Shown in pieces: positions 37,167 through 46,600 of a stretch of 64,000 bases of DNA; positions within the stretch are counted from its first letter, which is position 1; each line of letters starts with the position of its first letter. Made by a program: the position numbers and the translations under genes. Source of the stretch: Rhizaria sp. SCN 62-66 (Eukaryota; Rhizaria, unplaced). Location of the stretch: contig MEDY01000009.1 in NCBI GenBank assembly GCA_001724265.1, positions 124,001 through 188,000 of the forward strand. Reading direction: 5' to 3'. Under the pieces are notes generated by a model. That model saw only the letters and a list, made by a program, of their open reading frames with translations, was not told the origin of the DNA and made no database searches.

Positions 37167-37623
37167 TCGAGTCTGACTCGTGGTTACGCTCGGGATCAGC
37201 CTCGCCCGCGGGCGCGAACACACGCGCGTGGCTGATGGAGTCATCCGTCATCGGTTGTGCGTCGTCGGAGCCTTCGGTGGCACTGGCTGCAGTCAAACTG
37301 GACTCGCTCTCGCAAACGAGGGCGCCGGCTGGGATGACCGTGGGCAGCGCCGGCTCGGGACCGAAAAAGAACTCCGGTTCGGGCACGTCGTAGCTGTACT
37401 CGGCGTACTCGTCAGCGTAGGCGTCGGCATGCGCGGCGCCGCGGACGCCCATGGCGGTGAGCGCGGCGCAGAGGCCCTCGGAGGGCAGCGAGGCCAGCGT
37501 GCCCTGCAGGCTGCTGTGGAGACGGCTGGCGGCCACAGTGAACCCGCGGGCGAGGGACATGCCAGCGGGGCCCTCCAACAGGCTCTCGATGCACACGTCA
37601 TGTGCAAGGAGATCGAGACTCAT
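13867..37623 (-). CDS. Giant unidentified protein, 7,918 residues, single exon
   Basis: One uninterrupted minus-strand frame runs from the ATG at 37623 to a stop at 13867. In such GC-rich DNA long open frames occur by chance, but 7,918 codons that also cross the lower-GC middle are decisive. I recognise no family. Asp13 lies at residues 154-166. Long Ala-rich stretches alternate with less biased ones. The least biased core is about residues 2554-2794 (29240-29960), rich in Trp, Tyr and Phe with a Cys trio. Basic-acidic linkers occur near residues 870-960 and 4300-4400. The last 750 residues look nuclear: a charged coiled coil at about 7171-7231, alternating Lys-rich and Asp/Ser-rich blocks, and an AT-hook KRGRGRPSK at about 7561-7569. 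Chromatin or transcription scaffolding is therefore an inference only. The gene lies downstream of RFC1 on the same strand, with 653 nt between. Confidence 0.85.
14917..14943 (-). other. AT-hook motif in the giant protein
   Basis: These nine codons read KRGRGRPSK, the classical RGRP minor-groove-binding core with flanking basic residues. It follows Lys-rich, Ser/Asp-rich blocks. One hook alone gives weak DNA binding, so this supports but does not prove a nuclear role. Confidence 0.7.
36785..36820 (-). repeat. Two tandem copies of an 18-nt unit
   Basis: Two adjacent 18-nt units differ at one base and encode a repeated ARTDGD-type hexapeptide. They adjoin a 9-nt-period GCTGCTGCC-like repeat (36748-36784) that encodes a Ser/Gly run. 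Confidence 0.8.
37126..37164 (-). repeat. (GAC)n tract encoding Asp13
   Basis: Thirteen aspartate codons, twelve GAC and one GAT, lie near the N-terminus of the giant protein between an acidic linker and an Ala-rich region. Confidence 0.9.
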
Positions 37624-38276
37624 TGTCAGCGGAGTTCGCGCGCAAGAGAAGCGAGCGTCGAGGCGTCAAGCCAAATCTCAGAGTTAAGTCGGGGAAGGTA
37701 CCTTTTCAAATGCGTATGTGGCGGGAAAGCTACAGAAAAGTAAAATAAGCGGCACGACTCTACTGGTATGAGTAATGGTTGGAAATTTATCGACCCATGT
37801 GCGGTCTAAGATCGTTCAAGAGGTTCGGGTGGCCTGCGTCTACCAGTCAGATCTGCGAAGCACGCAACCCAAACGCGTAGACATCAAATGTTAATATCTA
37901 GACATCGAATTAAAAGAAATACTTCTCCAATTAGAAATATATACTGAGCACCCAAAAACAAGCCAGATAACGATCAAACACGGGCACCCGTAGCATAACT
38001 GTCGAAGCGCCTGACCGCAAAGCTGTGCCGAGTCCACCTGCAGCCGCCACCCGTTGTTGGTCAGCAACTCTTCGCTACCAGCATTTGAAGTTAAAATATC
38101 ACACAAATCGTCAGAGTGTAGGCCAGCTCCAAAGTATAATAGCACAACATATGTGATTTGTTTAAATACGTGGTTTATTAACTTATTGTATCAAATAGCA
38201 ATTGACTAAACTTCACCTGGCCATCGACCTCACTGCACCGTAAGCTTAATGTGTTTACAAACAGGCCGCTAGCACT
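37624..38276 (-). other. AT-rich gap between RFC1 and the giant gene
   Basis: This 653-nt gap holds the RFC1 3' UTR and the promoter of the giant gene. A moderately GC-rich island at about 37965-38095 lies in an 84-codon minus-strand frame (37891-38145) with no recognised product. No RNA gene is seen. Confidence 0.5.
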
Positions 38277-41200
38277 TCAAGTCGCGGCCGCAACGGGGGT
38301 CTCAGCAACAGCGTCATCGTCATCGCCACCCGCGTCGTCGATCTCGCCCTCGGCCTCCTCCTCCTCCTCCTCCTCAGTCTTGGCGCCGCGACGAGTGCTG
38401 CTCACCTTGCTCTTGTCGCTGCCGAAGCGCAGCACCTTGGTCTTGGCGGCCTGATCCTGCTGCCGCTTGCCGCGGAACGACACCTTGCCCAGCCGCTTGC
38501 TCACATCGGCGGGCGCAAACGCCTGTCCCATCGCCACCACGGCCTCCCAGTCGTCTTTGATCATCCCCATCTCGTCCTCCAGCTCGGCGCCCAAGTCGCT
38601 CTGCGCGGCGGCGAGCGCCTTCTTGTCGCCGCCCTCCTCGGCGCGCCGCAGCTTGGCCGCCGCGATGGCGCGCACGGCCGGCAGGTGGTACAGCGCAAGC
38701 GAGCGCTGCGACGCGGGCGCCTCGGCCGACATGAGCGCCTTGATCTGGCCCAACAGGCGGTAGTTCTTGCCCGTGGTGGAGAGCTTGCTCAGATACGACG
38801 GGAAGAAGATGCGCCCGTTGAGCCCGCCGCAGGTGAGGTACGCGGGCAGCACGGTCGACACAACGCCGTGCGCGGGCATCAGCGAGAAGTTCTGCTCGGA
38901 CATGAGCGCCTCTGAGATGATGTCGCCGTCACTAATGGCGTCCGCCGCGGCCGCGTAGTACTCGAGCGCCGCCGTCTCGTTGCTGCCGCGGTTGCGCTGC
39001 ACCACAGCGGGGTCAAGCACGGGCGTCGCGTTGAGGTAGTTGTCCTGCACCATGAGCGGCAGGATGTCGTTGGCGATGAAATAGCGGTTGATGCGCTCGC
39101 TGACCCAGTCCGCGCCTTCGGGCCGCCGGAAGAGGCTCGGCGCAACGTCGAACGGACCCGACTCGAAGTCCTTCTGGTTCGCCAGGGACATGCGCTTCGC
39201 ATCGTCAAATGTCACAGTCGAGCCGCCGCTGTTGCCGTCGCGGTCGGCCATTGTGGTGGACCACATCTGCAGAGACGTAATCGCCTGTAGATATAAACAA
39301 AAAACAGTAAATAGTAGAATCATTGATAACGATTTCAAGATAAGATAAAAATTGAAATACTATACATCAAGCAAGAAAACGAATACAAAAGCACACGTCA
39401 ATAACACACTCAAATTGCCGAGATACATCTTTGTTATTACGACATGTAGCGTACCTGGCGGATGTCTGCGTGGACATTCTCGATGAGCTTGCCCATGGCG
39501 GGCACGTCGATGGCCAGTTTCTCCTGCTTCGCGATGGCCATGAGGCGCGGCGTGAGCTGCTGCACCGTGGGGCGGCGCCACGTGAGGTTCAGGCAGTGGT
39601 TCTTGAGCGCGCGGATCTTCGTGCTGCCGGCGTCGTTGCAGATGCAGATGATGGGAACCTTGCTCTCGTGGATGCACTTAATGAGCTGCGCGATGCCGCC
39701 GCGGTCGCCCGCGCCCACGCCGTCGACCTCGTCCATCACGATCACGTTCGGCACTGGCGCGCGCGTCGTGGCCTCAGGCTTGCGGCCCATCATGTTGAGC
39801 GCGTTGGCGGCCGCCGAGTTACCGCTGACCGCGGCCGCCGCGGTCGCCGCGTCCGCTGGCGAGCCGGAATAGGAGATGAAGAACTCGCTCAGCCCGCGGT
39901 TGCCGATGATGGTGCCGATCTCCTCCTCGATGCTCGCCTTGTTGCGCACGTCGGAGGCGTTGAACTCGATCACGCCGTAGCCCGCGGCGACCGCGCACAG
40001 CGCCGCGGCCGTCGACTTGCCGATGCCAGGCGGGCCCGCCAGCAAGATCGCCTTCTTGGGCGCGTCCTTGTTGGCGCCGCGCTTGCCCGCGCCCGCCGAC
40101 GCCGCGCCCGCGCCGCGGTGGTTCTTGTTCCAGTCCTTGAGGAAGTTGATGATCTCGGTCGCGTTGCCCGTATTGCCGACCATGTCGGCCACCACGCGCG
40201 GCTTGTACACGTCCACCCACAAGGCCGTCGGCTCCGCGGCGGCGCGCGCGGCCGCGATCGACTGCGCCAGCGGGTCCAGCTTCGCGCTCGCCCCCGCGGC
40301 GGCGGGCGTCGCGGCAGTCGCGGCGGGGGTCGCCTTCTTCTTGTACAGGGAGCCGGCGGACGGCGCGGCGCTCGGCGCGGCGGCAGGCGCAGCGGGTGTC
40401 GACGGAGTCGGGGTAGCCGCCGCACCAGCAGCAGCAGGCGCGGCCGCAGCAGCGGCAGCGGGGGTAGCGGGGGCAGCGGAGACAGCGGCTGCGGGGGCGG
40501 CAGCGTCAGCGATGGAGGCGCCGCTAGCGTCGTTGAGCCCCGGCGAGCGGCTCTTGATGATCTCAAAGAGCCCGTCCTCGTCGATCACCGTGACGCCCTT
40601 GGCCTCGGCGGCGGCCTTCTTGCTGGCGCCGGCGTCAAGCCCCATGACCAGGTAGTCTGTCTTGCCCGACACCGAGCCCGTGATCTTGCCGCCAAGCGAC
40701 TTCACTAAATCCTCGGCGTCCTCGCGCTCCAGCGAGTCGAGGATGCCCGTGATCACAATCGTCAGCGGGTGAGGGTTCCCGCGCCCCGCACCCACCTTGG
40801 CGCGCGTCGCGGCGCCGCCGCCGCCGTAGGCCAGGCAGTTGGGCGCGCCGCGCGGGGTCGCCTTCGAGCCCTTATTGGCGGGGGCCGCGCGCGGCGCCCC
40901 TGTGATCCAGCGCGGCACCACGCGCGCCGGTTTCGCGCCGTCAGCTCCCGCAGTGCCGACTTTGCTGCCGACGACGGGGGCGTCGGGTGATGCCGCGACC
41001 CTGGCGGGCGACGGCGCCGGGGCCTTGCCAGGCGACGACACAGACGAAGGGGCCGCGGGGGGGGCGACCGCGGCGGCGGGGGCGGCGGGCTTCTTGACGG
41101 GTGTGGCAATAGCGACGTCGGCGCCACCGGCCTCGTCGTCGTCGTCGTCCGCGAGGTGGCGAGACTTCTTGGCCGCGGGCGCCTTGGCTGGGGCGGACTT

Positions 41201-41680
41201 CGCGGGGGCCTTCTTGGCGGCTCCCTTAACAGCCTTGTTCTTGCCCTTCTTGCTACTGGCGGAGTCGTCGTCGGACGCGCTGAAGTCGCTGTCGCTGCTA
41301 CTGCTGCTGTCGCTGCTGCTACTGCTGCTGCTGCTGCTGCTGCTGCTGTCCGAGAGAGAGTAAGCGTCATCGTCGTCGTCGCCACCCTTCTTCTTCTTAG
41401 GCGTCGCCTTCTTGGCGGGGGCTTTCTTCGCGGGGGACTTGGGCTTTGCGGGGGACGCAGCCTTCTCGGCGGCCTTCGCTGCAGGCTTGGAGGGAGACTT
41501 CTGGGTGAGGTCCACAGTGGCAGCGGCAGCGGCGGCAGGCTTCGCGGGGGACGCAGGGGTGGCAGCGGCCGGCTTGGGGGCGTCGAGGGTAGCGTTCGTC
41601 GAGGTGGCAGCAGGAGCGGCAGTGGATGTGGGAGTGGGCGCCTTGGCGGCTCCCGCAGCAAAAAACTTGCGGATGTCCAT
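38277..41680 (-). CDS. RFC1: Replication factor C subunit 1 (clamp loader large subunit)
   Basis: RFC1 is the large subunit of the pentameric AAA+ complex that loads PCNA onto primer-template junctions in the nucleus. Exons 41680-39455 and 39284-38277 join in phase 0 to give 1,077 residues. It starts with MDIRKFF, matching the conserved RFC1 N-terminus. Low-complexity Ala/Lys/Ser linkers follow, with a long Ser/Asp run. A BRCT domain lies at about 303-378 (ITGILDSLER...). The AAA+ module has Walker A GPPGIGKST at about 549-557 and Walker B VIVMDEVDG at about 645-653, followed by the KIRALKNHC segment. Exon 2 carries the RFC1 C-terminal domain (GPFDVAPSLF, then VQDNYLN and STTGKN motifs) and ends in an acidic tail with Glu7. 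Length is close to animal RFC1 (about 1,150). The linkers are expanded and biased as elsewhere in this genome. It diverges from PTH2 across 408 nt. Confidence 0.97.
38355..38375 (-). repeat. (GAG)7 tract encoding Glu7
   Basis: Seven identical GAG codons lie in the acidic C-terminal tail of RFC1. Confidence 0.88.
39285..39454 (-). other. Spliceosomal intron of RFC1, 170 nt
   Basis: On the minus strand the donor is CAG|GTACGC and the acceptor CTACAG|GCG. The junction restores the conserved RFC1 DIRQ...LQMW continuity in phase 0. The interior is AT-rich with stops in frame. Confidence 0.93.
41290..41349 (-). repeat. AGC-rich tract encoding poly-Ser/Asp
   Basis: A near-pure AGC repeat, interrupted by GAC and TAG-complement variants, encodes Ser runs broken by Asp in the RFC1 N-terminal linker, upstream of the BRCT domain. 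Confidence 0.85.
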
Positions 41681-42088
41681 CTCAGAGACGGAGACGCACG
41701 TTTCCTCGCGTAATGTGGTGCTTGAGCGAGGTCGGTGCGCTGTAAAAGTTTGAAGAAGATATCAAAGGGGAATTTCGTTAGATTATACAGTGATATTCTA
41801 CGTATAGTGGCACCACGCAGTGATACCTCGTACTATTCATAAATAACTGGCATCAACAGTGAATCTATGACGTGAACTTGTCTGCAAGAGACGACGTCAA
41901 GCGCGCCAAACTCTAGCCACGACCGTGTCTTGCTTCGGCTGCTTCCAAAGTCCAACTGTGATGAAATGTATCTCGACTCTGCATCGTCTGTCACGCGAGG
42001 CAGCTCTATGACGGTCTGCTCTCACGTTAAAGTTTTCTTTTTTCTTTTTCTTTCTCTCCTGCTCCTCGGCTGCTGTCCCGCTCAAGGC
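41681..42088. promoter_or_regulatory. Divergent promoter region of RFC1 and PTH2
   Basis: This 408-nt region between the two start codons must drive both genes. A strong pyrimidine tract at about 42034-42063 lies just upstream of the PTH2 ATG. The rest is AT-rich without a recognised element. The frame upstream of 42089 is open back to an alternative ATG at 41966. Confidence 0.5.
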
Positions 42089-43075
42089 ATGTCCGACAAC
42101 CCCACGCCTCCTCAAAAGAACGAGGTTGCGGCCGCCCCCGTCCCGGAGGCCACCGCCGCGACCGCGACCGCGTCTGTCGACGCGCCCGCCGCGCCGGCCG
42201 CGAACCTGGACAGCCAGCGCGCTCCGCGCGGCGCGGGCAAGAAGGCCGCGAAGGCGCCCAAGACCGCTGCCGAGATCGACCTCGACTTCCGCAAGGAGCT
42301 CATCAGCGGCGTCGCCACGGTCCTCGAGGGCGACTTCTGTCCGCAGAAGATGGTGCTCGTCGTCCGCACGGATCTGCCGATGAGCACGGGGAAGAAGCTT
42401 GCGCAGGCGAGCCACGCGGCCGTGGGCGCCGTCACGCGCGCGATGGGCCTCGACAGCGACGACGAAGGCGACGACAGCGTCTACGGCACGGGGGCCCGCG
42501 GCGAGGGAGAGTGTAGCGACGACGACTTCCCCGAGCGCCTCATGGAGAGCGACGGGGACGAGGACGAGGACGAAGACAGTGCAAGCAAGGGCGAGGGCGA
42601 GGGCAAGTGCAAGGCCGACGACAGCAACAATAAGGACGCCGCAGCCGCTGCCTCTGCTGGAACTGGCGCCGCTGATGCGACGTGCCCTGCCGCCGCCGCT
42701 GCTGCCGGCCCCGGTGCCAAGCCCGCTGCGACTGGGGACGCGAAGCCCGAGGCCGAGACCAAGCCCGCGGAGCCCCCGCTGAGCGCGGCCGACGCGGCGC
42801 TGCGCGACTCGCTGGCGGGGCGGCTGACGGCAGAGGACCGCAAGATGTTCGTGGACCACTGGCGGCGCACGGGCGCGAAAAAGATCGCCGTCAAGGGTCA
42901 GTGGGCCGACGTGCTCAAGGCGGCGAAGCAGGCGAAGAAGTGGGGCGTGACCTACTACCTGGTCTACGACGCGGGCCACACGCAGCTCGACCCCGGAACC
43001 GCGACCGTGCTCGCCGTGGGGCCCGCGCCCGAGAAGATCGTCAACCTGCTCACGGGGCACCTGGGGCTCTTCTGA
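42089..43075 (+). CDS. PTRH2: Peptidyl-tRNA hydrolase 2 with long acidic insertion
   Basis: PTH2 hydrolyses the ester bond of peptidyl-tRNA released from stalled ribosomes. The 328-residue product has the family N-terminal strand and helix at about residues 87-115 (KMVLVVRTDL, then KKLAQASHAAV) and the C-terminal half at about 265-328 with DAGHTQLDPGT and TVLAVGP, ending in TGHLGLF. Between them, residues about 122-230 form an acidic then Ala-rich insertion. The human enzyme core is only about 120 residues and has no such insertion. The first 80 residues are Ala/Lys-rich and probably unstructured. The ATG at 42089 is chosen because a pyrimidine tract precedes it. A start at 41966 would add 41 residues including a hydrophobic FFFLFLSLLLLG segment, which could be an anchor like that of human PTRH2. 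Confidence 0.94.
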   Translation: MSDNPTPPQKNEVAAAPVPEATAATATASVDAPAAPAANLDSQRAPRGAGKKAAKAPKTAAEIDLDFRKELISGVATVLEGDFCPQKMVLVVRTDLPMSTGKKLAQASHAAVGAVTRAMGLDSDDEGDDSVYGTGARGEGECSDDDFPERLMESDGDEDEDEDSASKGEGEGKCKADDSNNKDAAAAASAGTGAADATCPAAAAAAGPGAKPAATGDAKPEAETKPAEPPLSAADAALRDSLAGRLTAEDRKMFVDHWRRTGAKKIAVKGQWADVLKAAKQAKKWGVTYYLVYDAGHTQLDPGTATVLAVGPAPEKIVNLLTGHLGLF

Positions 43076-43647
43076 GGGCGGGGCGGCCGCCGCCGGGCGA
43101 GCGAGCGAGCGGGCTGTCGTGGAAAGACGTCAGAGTCAGCACGCGTTATTATTGGTGGATAGAACGAACTTTATAGAATCGATACATAGTCATTTCTTCA
43201 CGAAACCGATTTCTTCTAAGTGTTCAATGAAGCATAGGATACGTTTGCAAGCAACTGAAAAGATCTTGTGGTGTATATCTTGGTGCTGCGGAACGGAACC
43301 TGCAGCGCGTCGCCAAACCTCGTCTCAATCCGCAAGATCCGACCAGTTCATCAAAAGACTATGTACTCGATGCAAACGATTTGCCTCGTAGTATAATTAA
43401 GTGATTTAGTGTACCTCCGTATATTTGATATTGTCCTTTTGTAACACCCCCTTCTGACGTTCATATCGCGTAGGTATTACTGATACATTTTACGATGATG
43501 AGGTTGATGTGTGCGAGCATATCACTGCATCCTCTGCGCCTACACCTCTGTGATTCGCAACAAACAGCGGCCATCAAACCATCACTCACGCGTGTATACT
43601 GCTTCTCTTTTTTTTTTTGCAATCTCGCTGTACAGCTTGGGTCAACG
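43076..43647 (+). other. AT-rich gap upstream of the aminopeptidase
   Basis: This 572-nt gap between tandem genes begins with GC-rich PTH2 3' sequence containing short GCGA repeats, then becomes AT-rich. A T-run at about 43607-43618 and a TACAG lie shortly before the aminopeptidase ATG and could be a leader-intron acceptor or transcription start region. No gene is called. Confidence 0.5.
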
Positions 43648-46600
43648 ATGTGCAACCACACTGCCGACACCCAGACGTCCTCGGTGGGCAAGACTGCTCG
43701 CGCCCCGTTCGAGCGCCTGCCCACGACGGTGGTGCCGACCAACTACTCGTTGCACCTTATGCCCGACCTGGGCCACTTCCTCGTCGATGGCGTCGTTGAT
43801 ATTGCGCTCTCTGTTCGCGCGCCCGACGTCACGGTGCTCAAGCTCAACGCCGCCGAGCTGGCCGTGCACTCGGCCGTGCTGCGCGTGTCCTCCGCCGCGG
43901 GCGTCGTCGCCGCCGTCTCGATCGAGACCAACGAGGAGACCCAGCTGCTCACGCTCACCTTCCCCTCGGCGCTGCCGCTGACCACGGGTCCCGACGCGCC
44001 CAAGGTGACGCTGTCGATCGCCTACACGGGCTACATCAACGACAAGCTCTGTGGTCTGTACCGCTCCTCCTACACCGCCGCGGACGGCTCGCAGCAGGTC
44101 ATGGCATGCTCGCAGTTCGAGGCCGTTGACGCGCGCCGCTGCCTGCCCTGCTGGGATGAGCCCGCCGTCAAGGCCACGTTTGACGTCACGATCACGGCCC
44201 CCAAGCATCTCACCCCTGTGTCCAACATGCCCGTCGTCGAGTCTGTGCCCTTCGCGTTCGCCGCTGACAAGGACGCTGCTGCCGCCGCCGTGGCCGCGGG
44301 CGCCGACGTGTGGGAGACCAACGCGAGCTCTCCCGCCACCACGGCCTTCTTCGCAGCCCGCTTCCCCGGCGTCGCCATCGACTACTCCCCTAAGCAGAGC
44401 GCTAAGAAGGACGGCAGCGAGCCCGTCATCCGCACCGCGCGCTGCGACAACCCCGCGCTGCTGTCCGCCGTTGTCGCCGGCGACGCCGCCGCCGCGGCTA
44501 CCGCGCGCGGCTTTAACGGCAGCGTGGCTGCCAACAGCGAGCTGGTCACGTCTCGCTTCTCGCGCTCCCCAATCATGTCGACGTACCTGCTCACCTTTGT
44601 GCTCGGCGAGTTCGACGTGCTCGAGCGCGAGGTTGCCTCTGCCGCGGTCGAGGCCGACCCCGAGGAGCCCGGCACCACGCACTTCTCGGCGTCGACCGTC
44701 ATGGTCCGCGTTCTCACCATGCCCGGCACCGGACCCCAGGTACGCTCACGATCTTTTCATCTTTTCATGCCATATCATCATGTCATATCTTCAATGTTAT
44801 CGAAAGCTCACTAAATCTGAGTTGGGTGTGTTTATTCGTGCTGTAACGTGTGTTTACTTAATCTCTGTTCTCACGTGTGTTTCTATGTTTTTGTGCGTTA
44901 TTTCAGGGCGAGTACGCGCTGGACATCGCGGCCAAGTCGCTCACGCTGTTCGAGAAGTGGTTCGGCATCCCCTTCCCGCTGCCCAAGATCGACTGCGTGG
45001 CAATCCCCGACTTCCTTGCCGGCGCCATGGAGGGCTTTGGCTGCATTACGTTCCGCGAGACGCTGGTGCTGCTTGACCCCGCGCAGTCGAGCCGCGAGAC
45101 GATGCAGGAGATCGCGCTCACCGTCTCGCACGAGGTCTCGCACCAGTGGTACGTCAACTAACGCCATTTAGCAAAGTTAAATAATGTGAAATAAGCTCAA
45201 TCTTGATATTTTTGTCCTGCCCATGTATATATGTTGTCTTATTTGTATTTACTGATGTATTCACAATGTATCACTCTTTTTTGTTTCTGTTCAGGTTCGG
45301 CAACCTGGTGACGATGGAGTGGTGGAGCCACCTGTGGCTCAACGAGGCCTTCGCGACGTGGGCCAACTACTTCGCCACGGACGCGCTAGAACCCTCGTTC
45401 GAGATCTGGACGCAGTTCCTGCACTCGGACCTGGCGGACGCGCTCTCACTTGACGGACTGGCCTCGTCGCACCCGATCGAGGTCGCCGTGCAGCACCCCG
45501 AGGACATCGACGAGGTATTCGACGCCATCTCGTACTCCAAGGGCTGCGCCGTCATCCGCATGCTCATCCAGTTCCTCGGCGAGGAGCGCTTCCGCAAGGG
45601 CCTGTGCGCGTATCTGCGCAGCAACCTCTACAGCAACGCCAAGAGCGACGACCTGTGGCGCCACCTGGAGGCGGCCTCGGGCGAGCCCGTTGAGCAGCTC
45701 ATGGAGGGCTGGACCAAGCGCGTCGGCTACCCGCTGCTTACGGTCACCGGCACGGGCGCCGACCTCACCGCGAAGCAGACGCGCTTTCTGTCGGACGGGT
45801 CCACCTGCGCCGCCAGCGCCGACACGCTGTGGATTGTGCCCGCGCTCGTCACCGACGTCGCCAGCGGTGCCGAGGCCAAGGCGCTGCTGCGCCAGACCGT
45901 CAGCGCGGTCCCTGTGCCCGCGGGCGCCGCCGCGGAGCCGCTGGTGCTGTTGAACCTTGACCGCGCGGGTTGCTTCCGCGTCAACTACCCCGCGGCGACG
46001 TGGGACCGCATCATCGCCGCGCTCCGCGCCGGCGCGCCCGCGCTCAAGGACAACGTTGCCGCGCGTCTCACGCTTGCGTCCGACGGCTTTGCGCTCGCGC
46101 GCGCGGGCCTGCTGGAGCCCAAGATCTACCTGTCGCTGCTGCTGGCGCTGATGGAGACCGAGGACAGCTACCACGTGTGGTCCGAGCTGAGCTCCAACGT
46201 CGGCAGCCTGCTCGCGGCGCTGCGCCCGCACCCTGCTGCGGCGTCCGCGCTCAAGGCTGCGCTGCGCACGCGCGTCGCTGCCTTCACCAAGCGCACGGCC
46301 TGGGCCGCTGAGGCCGACTCGCTCTGGGGCACGGCGGACGCTGCCGCAGACGGCAGCGACAGCGCGGAGGACGAGGAGGGCGCGCACCTGGTTTCGCTCT
46401 TCCGCCAAGCGCTCGTGTCGGTGATCGAGGACCTCGAGCTGCCATCGGCGGCGGCCGAGGCGACGGCGCGCGTGGCGGCCTTCTTCGCGGGCAAGGGTCA
46501 CGTCGACGCCGACGCTAGCGCGGGCAAGCTGCTCAACCCCGACGTGCGCGGCGCCGCGTTCCGTCTTTCCGCGTCCTCTGGCGGCACTGCGGCGCGCGAG

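Noticed and set aside
13867-37623. Assignment of the giant protein to TAF1, MED12 or MED13
   Set aside because: Length and a nuclear-type tail prompted the comparison, but I could not find the signature motifs of any of these families.
39431-40708. 425-codon plus-strand open frame
   Set aside because: It overlaps the RFC1 BRCT and AAA+ coding region on the opposite strand, where homology is unambiguous.
41897-43060. 387-codon minus-strand open frame
   Set aside because: It is antisense to PTH2, which has clear family motifs.
43495-43647. 51-codon N-terminal extension of the aminopeptidase
   Set aside because: It lies in AT-rich sequence with a T-run, has no similarity to M1 N-termini and no clear targeting signal. 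The ATG at 43648 fits the family start.
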